Part shown: positions 1 through 7,444 of the stretch, in pieces | Position numbering within the stretch: the stretch's first letter is position 1 | How the letters are laid out: every line of letters starts with the position of its first letter | Assembly: GCF_003725775.1 (NCBI RefSeq) | Contig: NZ_RJSG01000002.1 | Location: forward strand, 1,963,871 to 2,027,870 | Direction of reading: 5' to 3' | From: Nocardioides marmorisolisilvae | GTDB taxonomy: Bacteria; Actinomycetota; Actinomycetes; Propionibacteriales; Nocardioidaceae | DNA: 64,000 nt | Made by a program: the position numbers and the translations under genes | The notes under the pieces: generated by a model | Told to the model about the DNA's origin: nothing | The model's input: the letters and a program-made list of their open reading frames with translations, nothing else | Database searches by the model: none

Positions 1-2442
1 CGTGCCGATCGCGTCGAGGATGTCGTCCTCGCCCTTGACCCGCCCGTGCACGACCTCGACGACGACGTCCTCGGGCGCCAGCGACCCGAGCGAGACGTAG
101 ACCTGCAGGTCGAGCGCGCCGCCGACCTCGGGCGACTCCGAGACACCACCGGACTCCACGTGGTCGATCCGCACGTCGTCCCAGCCGGTGCGCACCCGCT
201 CCTTGAAGGCGGCCAGGTCACGAGCACCGTCGTACGACGAATTGATCGCGTGCGCCGCCTCGGTCGCCGGGAGGTACAGCCGCTCGACGTAGTCGCGCAG
301 CATCCGGGTGGAGATCACCTTCGGCCCCAGCGACTTCAGGGTGTGCCGCACCATCTCGATCCAGCGGATCGGCAGACCCTCGGAGTCGTGGTCGTAGAAC
401 CGCGGGGCGACCTCGTTCTCGATCAGGTCGTAGAGCGCCGCGGCCTCGATGGCGTCGCGCTCGGACTCGTCCCCGACCGCGTCGGCGGACGGGATCGCCC
501 AGCCGTTGTCGCCGTCGTACCACTCGTCCCACCAGCCGTCGAGGATGGACAGGTTCAGCGCGCCGTTGACCGCGGCCTTCATGCCGGAGGTGCCGCAGGC
601 CTCGTACGGGCGCAGCGGGTTGTTCAGCCAGACGTCGCAACCCGGGTAGAGCGGCTGCGCCATCGCGATGTCGTAGTTCGGCAGGAACACGATCCGGTGC
701 CGCACCCCGGCCTCGTCGGCGTACCGGACGATCTCCTGGATCATCTTCTTGCCGCCCTCGTCGGCGGGGTGCGCCTTGCCGGCGATGACCAGCTGCACCG
801 GGCGCTCCGGGTCGAGGAGCAGCCGCGTTAGGCGCTCGCGGTCGTGCAGCATCAGGGTGAGCCGCTTGTACGACGGCACCCGGCGGGCGAAGCCGATGGT
901 GAGCACGTCCGGGTCCAGGACGTCGTCGATCCAGCCGAGCTCGGCCGCCGCGGCGCCGCGCTGCTGCCAGGACTTGCGCAACCGCACCCGCGCATCGGCG
1001 ACGAGTCGCTCGCGCAGGACGCGCTTGGTCGCCCAGAGCTCCTCGGCCGGGACCTTGTCGACCACCGACCAGACCTCATCGCCCCCCTCGTCAGACCCCG
1101 TCGCCTCCACGTCGGCGCCGAGCTTGGTGGCGAGCTCGAAGACCTCACGGGCGACCCAGGTCGGCCCGTGCACGCCGTTGGTGATCGAGGTGATCGGAAC
1201 CTCGGCCTCGTCGAAGGCCGACCAGAGGCCGTTGAACATGCCGCGGCTGACGTGCCCGTGCAGCAGCGAGACTCCGTTGGCCCGCTGCGCGAGCCGGAAC
1301 CCCATCACGGCCATGTTGAACACACCGGGGTCGCCGCCGTCGTAGTCCTCGGCGCCGAGGGCGAGCACGTCGTCGACCTCGATGCCGGCCACCGGGCTGG
1401 TCGGCCCGAAGTACTGGGCGATCAGCTCGCGCGGGAAGCGGTCGATGCCGGCCGGGACCGGGGTGTGGGTGGTGAAGACGGTGCCGGCTCGACTGACCTC
1501 GAGCGCCGAGGCGAAGTCGAGCCGAGGGCCGCCGTCGGCCACCGACAGCTCGCGGATGCGCTCCAGGCCGAGGAAGCCCGCGTGGCCCTCGTTGGTGTGG
1601 AAGACCTCGGGCTCAGGCGCGCCGGTGATCCGCGACCACGCCCGCAGCGCCCGGACCCCTCCGACGCCGAGCAGCAGCTCCTGGCGCAGCCGGTGCTCGA
1701 CCGTCCCGCCGTAGAGCCGGTCGGTCACCTCGCGCAGCGACTCGGGGTTGGCCTCGACGTCGGAGTCGAGCAGCAGCAGCGGGACCCGGCCGACCTGGGC
1801 GACCCAGATCCGGGCCAGCAGCGGGTGGTCACCGGGGATCTCCAGGGAGACCTGGGCGTGGCTCCCGTCGGCTTCGCGCAGCGGTGTGATCGGAAGTCCG
1901 TCCGGGTCGAGCACCGGGTAGGTCTCCTGCTGCCAACCCTCGCGGGAGAGCGACTGGCGGAAGTAGCCGTGCCGGTAGAGAAGCCCGACGCCGACCAGCG
2001 GGATGCCGAGGTCGCTGGCGGTCTTGAGGTGGTCGCCGGCCAGGATGCCGAGGCCGCCGGAGTACTGCGGCAGCACCGAGGTGATGCCGTACTCGGGCGA
2101 GAAGTAGGCGATCGCCGCCGGCATCGGCCGGTCGCCGCGCGCCGTGCGGCGCTGGAACCAGCGCTCGCCGGTCAGGTAGCCGTCGAGGTCGTCCGTGGCC
2201 TGGGCCAGGCGGGCGAGGAAGACCTGGTCGGCGGCGAGCTCGTCCAGCCGGGCCGGGGACAACGCGCCCAGGAGGCGGACCGGGTCGTGGCCGGCCTCGG
2301 CCCACGCCTCGGGGTCCATCTCCGCGAACAGGTCCTGGGTCTGCGGGTGCCAGGACCAGCGCAGGTTGGTCACCAGCTCCAGGAGCGGCGCCAGCGCGGG
2401 CGGCAGGACGGGGCGGACCGTGAATCGTCGAATTGCTCGCAC
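1..2442 (-). CDS. glgP: Alpha-glucan (glycogen) phosphorylase, 3' end outside window
   Basis: Removes glucose from alpha-1,4-glucan as glucose-1-phosphate, using pyridoxal phosphate. The frame is open for 814 codons and runs off the left edge, so the C-terminus is missing. Visible family features are the N-terminal actinobacterial-type extension (LRWSWHPQTQDLF), the PEYGI and GGLGILAGDHLK segments, HTNEGHAGF, ITNGVHGPTW, and the PLRPYEACGTSGMKAAVNG segment of the glucosyl-phosphate site. I chose the GTG at 2442 because the protein starts directly with the conserved R-x-F-T-V-R-P segment; no ATG lies nearby in frame. It is divergent in role from the neighbouring RiPP locus but fits the glgE-treS-mak-glgB operon at 27-34 kb as the degrading enzyme of the same polymer. 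This is the GlgP/maltodextrin-phosphorylase-like short family rather than the classic E. coli-type enzyme. Confidence 0.93.
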   Translation of the reverse strand, partial: MRAIRRFTVRPVLPPALAPLLELVTNLRWSWHPQTQDLFAEMDPEAWAEAGHDPVRLLGALSPARLDELAADQVFLARLAQATDDLDGYLTGERWFQRRTARGDRPMPAAIAYFSPEYGITSVLPQYSGGLGILAGDHLKTASDLGIPLVGVGLLYRHGYFRQSLSREGWQQETYPVLDPDGLPITPLREADGSHAQVSLEIPGDHPLLARIWVAQVGRVPLLLLDSDVEANPESLREVTDRLYGGTVEHRLRQELLLGVGGVRALRAWSRITGAPEPEVFHTNEGHAGFLGLERIRELSVADGGPRLDFASALEVSRAGTVFTTHTPVPAGIDRFPRELIAQYFGPTSPVAGIEVDDVLALGAEDYDGGDPGVFNMAVMGFRLAQRANGVSLLHGHVSRGMFNGLWSAFDEAEVPITSITNGVHGPTWVAREVFELATKLGADVEATGSDEGGDEVWSVVDKVPAEELWATKRVLRERLVADARVRLRKSWQQRGAAAAELGWIDDVLDPDVLTIGFARRVPSYKRLTLMLHDRERLTRLLLDPERPVQLVIAGKAHPADEGGKKMIQEIVRYADEAGVRHRIVFLPNYDIAMAQPLYPGCDVWLNNPLRPYEACGTSGMKAAVNGALNLSILDGWWDEWYDGDNGWAIPSADAVGDESERDAIEAAALYDLIENEVAPRFYDHDSEGLPIRWIEMVRHTLKSLGPKVISTRMLRDYVERLYLPATEAAHAINSSYDGARDLAAFKERVRTGWDDVRIDHVESGGVSESPEVGGALDLQVYVSLGSLAPEDVVVEVVHGRVKGEDDILDAIGT

Positions 2443-2500
2443 CCGACGACCGTAGCCGACGACCACTTGATCGTTCCAATTTCGGCAGCACAACGGGACC

Positions 2501-4177
2501 TCAGGCGTTCGCGACGCGCCCCTCGTCGAGTCGCACCACTGCGCCGGCCCCGTCGGCGACCGCCCGGTGGGTGACCATCAGCACCGCCCGGCTGCCGTCG
2601 AGCAGGCTGGCCAGCAGGCGCGACTCGGTGTCGGCGTCGAGCGCGCTGGTGGCCTCGTCCAGGATCAGCAGCTCCGGCTCACGGGCGAGCGCCCGGGCGA
2701 TGGCGAGACGCTGCTGCTCGCCGCCGGAGAGCTCCGCGACCTCGTGCAACGGCGCCTGCAGTCCCCCGGGCAGTGCCCGGACGACGTCGTCGAGGCAGGC
2801 CGCGGTCAGCGCGGCCCAGGCGGCCTCCTCGGTCAGGGAGCGGCCGGGCTGGAGCGACCACGCCAGGTTCTGCCAGACCGTCCCGGGGACGAGCACGGTC
2901 GCCTGCGGCACGTACCCGACCCGGCTGCGCCAGTGGGCCAGGTCCGCGACCGGGACCCCGTCGACGAGCATCGCGCCGGACTGCGGCTGGAGCAGGCCGA
3001 GGATCAGGTCGAGGAGCGTGCTCTTGCCGGCGCCGCTCGCGCCGACCAGGGTCAGCACCCCGTTCCTGGGCAGCGTCAGGGAGACACCGTCGAGCGCCGG
3101 GGCCGCCTCCGCGTCGTACCGGAAGCCGACCGAGCGCAGCTCGACCAGGGCCGCCCCTGGAACCGGCGCCGCGCTGTTGGCGACAGCGGTCACGGTCTCG
3201 GGGTGGGCACGAGCCTCGGACCGCAGCGAGACCAGGGCCTCGACGGCCGGTACGTCGTTGGCGAACTGCTGCGCCGAGACGAGCACGCCCTGCCCGTTGG
3301 TGAGCAGGCGCATCGCGACCACGATCAGGGTGACCAGCTCGGCGGTCGAGAGCCCGATGTGCCGGCCGAGCAGGATCAGCCCGAGCACGGCGGCGACGGC
3401 GACCACCCCCATGCCGGCGCTCACCATCGAGGAGCGGGCCACGTAGCTGCGGCGGACGTCGCGGACCCGGCCCGCCTCTCCCCCGACGATGTCGAGCCAG
3501 GCGGCCTCGGCGCCGTGCGCGCGCATCACCCGGACCGAGGCGAGCGAGTCCGAGAGCGCTGCTCCGAAACCGGCCAGCCGCTCGCTCATCTCCTGCCCGA
3601 GCGAGGTCGCGCCCCGCGTCGACCGGGCCGAGCCCAGCAGCACCGCCAGCACGACCGCGGCGGCGATGCCGCCGACCAGCGGGGCGATCAGGACGCCGAC
3701 CGCGGCGGTCGCCAGCAGCATCACCACCCCGACGAACAGACGGATCACCATCGCGATCGCGACCTGGGCGCGCTCCACGTTCGTGGTCAGGCTCTGCACC
3801 AGCTCGCTGCGCCGCAGCCCGGCGAGGAAGGACCAGTCAGCGCCGTAGAGGTCGTCGATCAGCCCGAGGCGCAGGCGGTCCAGCGTGAGCAGCCGGATCT
3901 CGGTAGCGAGGACGGCGGCGTACCACTGGGCGATGCCGCGCAGGACGAAGACGGCGAACACGAGGCCGAAGGCCTGGCCGAGACTCAGGTGGAAGTCGAA
4001 CGCCGGGACCGAGAACCGGTGGCCGCCGTCGAGCGCCTGCATCACCGGGACCAGCAGCACCAGGCCCGCGCCCTCGAGGACGGCGACGAGGAGCTGGAGC
4101 ACGATCAGACCGGCGACCCTCCCGGCACCGACCGTGCTGGCCATCAGGCCGAAGCAGGTGCGCGCGCGTCCGATCAC
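2501..4177 (-). CDS. ABC exporter (membrane domain fused to ATPase) of the RiPP locus
   Basis: A half-size ABC exporter of 558 aa: about six membrane helices in the first 300 residues, followed by an ATPase with Walker A GASGAGKST (near residue 378), signature LSGGEQQ and Walker B LLILDEATSALD. Family knowledge: this architecture exports mature peptides in lasso and microcin loci (LarD/McjD-like). The GTG start at 4177 overlaps the stop of the upstream nucleotidyltransferase by 4 bases (GTGA), so the two are translationally coupled. There is no N-terminal C39 peptidase domain, which agrees with a separate B2 leader peptidase across the divergent promoter. The substrate is inferred to be the processed 5573 peptide. 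Confidence 0.88.
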   Translation of the reverse strand: MIGRARTCFGLMASTVGAGRVAGLIVLQLLVAVLEGAGLVLLVPVMQALDGGHRFSVPAFDFHLSLGQAFGLVFAVFVLRGIAQWYAAVLATEIRLLTLDRLRLGLIDDLYGADWSFLAGLRRSELVQSLTTNVERAQVAIAMVIRLFVGVVMLLATAAVGVLIAPLVGGIAAAVVLAVLLGSARSTRGATSLGQEMSERLAGFGAALSDSLASVRVMRAHGAEAAWLDIVGGEAGRVRDVRRSYVARSSMVSAGMGVVAVAAVLGLILLGRHIGLSTAELVTLIVVAMRLLTNGQGVLVSAQQFANDVPAVEALVSLRSEARAHPETVTAVANSAAPVPGAALVELRSVGFRYDAEAAPALDGVSLTLPRNGVLTLVGASGAGKSTLLDLILGLLQPQSGAMLVDGVPVADLAHWRSRVGYVPQATVLVPGTVWQNLAWSLQPGRSLTEEAAWAALTAACLDDVVRALPGGLQAPLHEVAELSGGEQQRLAIARALAREPELLILDEATSALDADTESRLLASLLDGSRAVLMVTHRAVADGAGAVVRLDEGRVANA

Positions 4178-5400
4178 CGGTGCGTCCTGATCACGGGCTC
4201 GACGACCCGGGCACCAGGCTCGCGACGGGCCCAGGCCACGCTCCGCCGGCGAAGCCGACGGACCCGGTGCCACAGGGTCAGCGGTACGCCGGTCCACGCG
4301 CTCTGCGCCTCGATGCCGACCACGGTCTTCACGGGGAGGACCGTCGCGACGACCGCGTGCCGTCGGTCTTGCCCGGTCGAGCTCGCGGCCAGCATGTAGC
4401 GCAGCGCACGCATGCTCTCGACGCCCGGGAACGGGTACGTCGCATAGACCGGCCGCTCCTGCGCGGCCAGCGCGCGCGTGAGCACGGAGGCCGGGACCCG
4501 GTCGAGCTCGGCGAGCACCTCGGCCGGGACGTTCGCCGGCAGTCCGACCACGAACCGGGTCACCGCCAGGGTCTGGACCTCGAGCCGGCGCAGCGGGTCC
4601 TGGTCGAAGGCTCGCTCCCAGGTGCGCGCGTCCGCGGCGATGCGGTGCACGTCGACCAGGCTGCGCAACCAGCGCCAGTAGTCCTTGGCCGCATGCAGGC
4701 TGGTGCTGCCGAGCAGATCGGCGTGGCAGAGGGTGTCCACCCGGACTGCGCCGAGGTCGACGGCCTCGCGCCGGTTCCAGACCTCCTCGAAGTCGGGCAG
4801 CGCATGCAGCGTCGGGTCCAGCCTCCAGTGCAGGTCGACCGTGCTTCCCGGCCCGTCGAAGGTGAACGCGTTGAAGGACCGCATCACGTGGCCCCAGGCC
4901 CAGGTGCCCGGACTGACCTCGGAGCCCAGACGCATCCGCCAGCCGTTCTCCTCCAGCACCCGGCAGGCGGCCTCGACGTCGACCGGGCTGATCACCAGGT
5001 CCAGGTCGCCCGAGCCGCGGGAGGACGGGTCCCCGGTCGTCTGGGCGGCCAGCGCCGGGCCCTTGATCGCCAGGCTGCGCAGACCTGCCGCCCCGAACGC
5101 GCTGTGCAGCCGCTCGAGCTCGAGCAGCTGCACCATCAGCCCGCGACGGCCGACGGCCCGCAGCTCGGCGATCCCGGACGCGACGTCCGGGTCCAGGCCG
5201 AGGGCGTCGACGTGGGCGTCGAGGAGCTCCGCGACCCGGTGCCGGCGTACGGCCTCGACCAGCTCGACAGCCGGTTCCCCGGGCGCTCCCGGAGTCGGGA
5301 CCTGAGCCGGTTCCGGTGCCCACTCCTGCCCCGCCTCCAGGCGCAGGGAACCCCGCACCCACGAGCGGACGCGCCGCACTGCGGCCGGGGAGGGATGCAC
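4174..5400 (-). CDS. Nucleotidyltransferase-family protein of the RiPP locus
   Basis: A 408-aa member of the nucleotidyltransferase family often found next to lasso-type B1/B2 genes (PF14907-like). Visible features are KGPALA followed by a Pol-beta-like active-site segment RGSGDLDLVI (D-x-D metal ligands, near residues 130-137), then CHADLLGSTSLHAAKDYWRWL and LVDVHRI. It starts with GTG at 5400, the first codon after the divergent intergenic region. Its role in RiPP pathways is not established; transfer of a nucleotide or sugar to the peptide, or to a self-protection target, is possible. It is co-transcribed with the exporter and divergent from the precursor operon. Confidence 0.75.
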   Translation of the reverse strand: MHPSPAAVRRVRSWVRGSLRLEAGQEWAPEPAQVPTPGAPGEPAVELVEAVRRHRVAELLDAHVDALGLDPDVASGIAELRAVGRRGLMVQLLELERLHSAFGAAGLRSLAIKGPALAAQTTGDPSSRGSGDLDLVISPVDVEAACRVLEENGWRMRLGSEVSPGTWAWGHVMRSFNAFTFDGPGSTVDLHWRLDPTLHALPDFEEVWNRREAVDLGAVRVDTLCHADLLGSTSLHAAKDYWRWLRSLVDVHRIAADARTWERAFDQDPLRRLEVQTLAVTRFVVGLPANVPAEVLAELDRVPASVLTRALAAQERPVYATYPFPGVESMRALRYMLAASSTGQDRRHAVVATVLPVKTVVGIEAQSAWTGVPLTLWHRVRRLRRRSVAWARREPGARVVEPVIRTHR

Positions 5401-5451
5401 CCGGCAAGCCTAGGAGCAGGAAGGGTCCCAAGGGGTGCGTAACCGGACAAG

Positions 5452-5480
5452 TTGTGGCCTGTCTAGTCCAAAAGGACTAT
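5452..5480 (+). promoter_or_regulatory. Possible sigma-70-type promoter of the precursor operon
   Basis: TTGTGG at 5452-5457 and GACTAT at 5475-5480 are separated by 17 bp, about 90 bp upstream of the precursor start. The match to consensus is moderate (3 of 6 at the -10), and the region is AT-rich compared with its surroundings. The inverted repeat at 5464-5479 lies on the spacer and -10. Confidence 0.3.
5464..5479. promoter_or_regulatory. 16-bp perfect palindrome, likely operator, in the divergent RiPP promoter
   Basis: TAGTCC-AAAA-GGACTA is a perfect inverted repeat in the 172-bp gap between the divergent nucleotidyltransferase and precursor genes. It overlaps the predicted spacer and -10 of the precursor promoter, the position expected for a repressor site. 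No regulator gene lies in the locus, so the cognate protein is unknown. Confidence 0.45.
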
Positions 5481-5572
5481 CTTTTCGAAGTTCACGCAGC
5501 CGATCCGTACCTTTCGTGTGCCGCGATCGTTCAGCACGATTGAGAAGGCAACAACCGACAGGAGCTCCAACG

Positions 5573-5692
5573 ATGACCGGTGCTGACAAGGCGTACAGCG
5601 CTCCGAAGCTGGAGTCGCTCAGCCTGCGGGCCACCAGCGACATCACGATCGGCGGATCGATCACCATCCCGTTCCCGCCGCTCGGTAGCTGA
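5573..5692 (+). CDS. Lasso-type RiPP precursor peptide (39 aa), cyclisation residue missing
   Basis: A 39-aa peptide with a clear lasso leader: Y8-x-x-P11-x-L13, the B1/RRE recognition motif, and Thr21 at the expected distance for the penultimate leader residue. The predicted core after Ser22 is DITIGGSITIPFPPLGS. It has no Asp or Glu at positions 7-9, so a canonical macrolactam cannot form. It ends in serine, the residue phosphorylated in paeninodin-type peptides by HPr-kinase-like enzymes, and such a gene is two genes downstream. AGGAG lies 8 bases before the ATG. It is followed by the B2 peptidase gene. A different cleavage site (after Thr25-Ile26) would also give a core without an acidic residue. 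Confidence 0.85.
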   Translation: MTGADKAYSAPKLESLSLRATSDITIGGSITIPFPPLGS

Positions 5693-5742
5693 CGGCTCTC
5701 GCCACTCAACCGACGTCTCCGGACGTCACGAGGCCACGTTCC

Positions 5743-6210
5743 ATGCGACTCGTTCACACGGTGCGGGGTTTTGTCCGTTTAGGACTCAAGGACCAGGTCC
5801 GCTTCACGGCGGCCTGGTCCTTGCTCGGTTTCTCGAGGCTTTTGATCATCGTGCTGCCGTTCACGGTGATCCGCCGCCTCCTCGGTGAGAACCGCGCGAG
5901 CGACCAGGAGCGCCCGCCGCCCGCGCTGGACGCCGGCCAGCGGATCCGCGCGATGCACATCGGCCGCGTGGTCGAGCTCGCCGCCGCCTACGCCCCCTGG
6001 CGCTCGGACTGCTACCCGCAGGCGCTCACCGCGCGCATGTTCCTGGCACTCCGACGGATCCCGCACGAGGTCGTCTTCGGGGTTCGCCGTGACGGAGACG
6101 CGCTGATCGCCCATGCTTGGGTCCGTGCAGGAGACGTCGAGGTCACCGGGGGCAGTGGTCGTGAGTACACGGAGGTCGGCTGGTTCTCCTGGTCGCCGGA
6201 CGGAGCCTGA
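5743..6210 (+). CDS. Lasso-type B2 leader peptidase (transglutaminase-like fold)
   Basis: A 155-aa split B2 protein of the lasso B family, expected to cleave the leader from the precursor once the B1 partner has bound it. The papain/transglutaminase-type catalytic Cys is C90 in WRSDCYPQALTAR and the His is H124 in LIAHAWV, followed by an acidic residue (D131 or E133). All are present, so the enzyme looks intact. The N-terminal 45 residues are hydrophobic and basic, as in many B2 proteins. It starts 50 bp after the precursor stop and precedes the kinase gene by 18 bp, in one apparent operon. Confidence 0.9.
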   Translation: MRLVHTVRGFVRLGLKDQVRFTAAWSLLGFSRLLIIVLPFTVIRRLLGENRASDQERPPPALDAGQRIRAMHIGRVVELAAAYAPWRSDCYPQALTARMFLALRRIPHEVVFGVRRDGDALIAHAWVRAGDVEVTGGSGREYTEVGWFSWSPDGA

Positions 6211-6228
6211 GCGCCGGGTGAGCCCGGA

Positions 6229-7140
6229 GTGAACGCAGCTCTGACCCGGTACACCTGCTACGGGCTGGTCCTGGCCAGCGAGATCGAGCTCCCCGACCTG
6301 GGTGAGCCGCTGGCAGGAGAACCTGATCCCGACGTCGTCGTCCGCTTCGACCGCCTCGCCGGCCCCCCGGCCGGCGCCGACCCGCTCCCCTACGGGCTGT
6401 GGCGCGAGGGCACCTCAGCGGGCGTCGAGATCCCGGACGTCGGCCGCTACGAGGCGCGTGACGGTCGCGAGGTCGTCATCGACCCCGTCGACGGTGCGGA
6501 CCCGAAGGCGATCCGGCTGTTCCTGCTCGGGAGCCTGCTCGGGGCGGTGATGATGCAGCGCGACCACCTGGTGCTGCACGGCAACGCGTTCCGGATCGGC
6601 GATGCGTGCGCTGTCGTGGTCGGGCACTCCGGGGCCGGCAAGTCCACGCTCGCCGCCGAGCTCGACCGGCGCGGGTACGACGTGCTCTCCGACGACGTGG
6701 TCCCGGTGGATCCGGACGGGATGGCGATCCCGGGCCACCCCCGGATCAAGCTGTGGGGCGACGCGCTCGAGCGGCTCGGGGTCGGCACCGAGGGCCTGGA
6801 ACGGATCAACGACGACCACGAGAAGTTCCAGCTGGCGCTGCGTCGCACCGAGGTGGAGCCGTTGCCGCTGCGCTGGGTCTACGTCCTCGAGCGCCACGCG
6901 GGCACGGAGCTCAGCATCGAGCCGGTCCACGGGGCGACCACGTTCAGCCTGCTGCACGAGCACACCTACCGCAACGAGCTGGTCCACGGACCGGGTCCGA
7001 TGGCCCAGCACCTCCAGCAGTGCGCCAGGCTGGTGTCGGTGGCCCGGGTGAGCCGGGTACGACGACCTGTCGAAACCATGACCGCAGAAGCCACCGCAGA
7101 TGCCATCCTTGCCGACATCAACACCGTCCCGGCCCCGTGA
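6229..7140 (+). CDS. HPr-kinase-like peptide kinase of the RiPP locus
   Basis: A 303-aa homologue of the C-terminal catalytic domain of HPr kinase/phosphorylase. The P-loop is GHSGAGKST (132-140), and a Walker-B-like LSDDVVPVD follows at 153-161. HGNAF with H117 sits where the HPrK fold begins. In paeninodin-type lasso loci such kinases phosphorylate the C-terminal Ser of the precursor; here the precursor also ends in Ser. The GTG start at 6229 is preceded by a purine-rich GGGTGAG. The bacterial HPr function is unlikely because no PTS gene is near. The 3' end encodes RPVET, a faint echo of the dispersed 19-bp repeat seen elsewhere. Confidence 0.85.
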   Translation: MNAALTRYTCYGLVLASEIELPDLGEPLAGEPDPDVVVRFDRLAGPPAGADPLPYGLWREGTSAGVEIPDVGRYEARDGREVVIDPVDGADPKAIRLFLLGSLLGAVMMQRDHLVLHGNAFRIGDACAVVVGHSGAGKSTLAAELDRRGYDVLSDDVVPVDPDGMAIPGHPRIKLWGDALERLGVGTEGLERINDDHEKFQLALRRTEVEPLPLRWVYVLERHAGTELSIEPVHGATTFSLLHEHTYRNELVHGPGPMAQHLQQCARLVSVARVSRVRRPVETMTAEATADAILADINTVPAP

Positions 7141-7159
7141 AGAAGCCCGAGGAGTTTGC

Positions 7160-7444
7160 ATGACCAGCAGCCGTCCCGACGCCAGCTACATCCGGCGCCC
7201 CACGCTGCACGCCGTCGAGATGGACGGCGAACTGGTGATGATGGGTCAGGAGCAGGGCGAGTACTACGGCCTGCGTGACGTGGCCGCCTCGATCTGGAAC
7301 CACCTGGCCGAGCCGCGCACCGTCGAGGACCTGGTCGTGCTGGTCTGCGAGGAGTGGAACGTGACCCCCGAGGTCTGCCGCCCCGACATCGTCGAGTTCC
7401 TCGACGACCTGCTGCTGCGCAAGCTGGCCGAAGAGGTCTCCTAG
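7160..7444 (+). CDS. PqqD-family / B1 RiPP recognition protein
   Basis: A 94-aa PqqD-like RRE protein that should bind the YxxPxL leader and present it to the B2 peptidase and kinase. The usual beta-strand segment (LHAVEMDGELVMM), the short QGEYYGLRDVAASIW segment and the three-helix part (TVEDLVVLV...DIVEFLDDLLLRKLAEE) are all visible. GGAG lies 6 bases upstream of the ATG. The gene ends the operon; its TAG stop lies within CTAG, shared with the stop of the convergent gabT gene, so no terminator separates the two. Confidence 0.88.
   Translation: MTSSRPDASYIRRPTLHAVEMDGELVMMGQEQGEYYGLRDVAASIWNHLAEPRTVEDLVVLVCEEWNVTPEVCRPDIVEFLDDLLLRKLAEEVS

Noticed and set aside
46-2574. Long plus-strand open frames opposite the phosphorylase
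   Set aside because: The minus frame from 2442 carries all phosphorylase motifs; the plus frames have no recognisable domain and biased composition.
5573-5692. Conventional lasso peptide with a macrolactam ring
   Set aside because: Neither possible core has Asp or Glu at ring position 7-9, and no cyclase gene exists in the locus.
7066-7077. Degenerate copy of the 19-bp repeat at the 3' end of the HPr-kinase-like gene
   Set aside because: Only CCTGTCGAAACC is kept; the TTGAGC half is absent, so chance similarity cannot be excluded.
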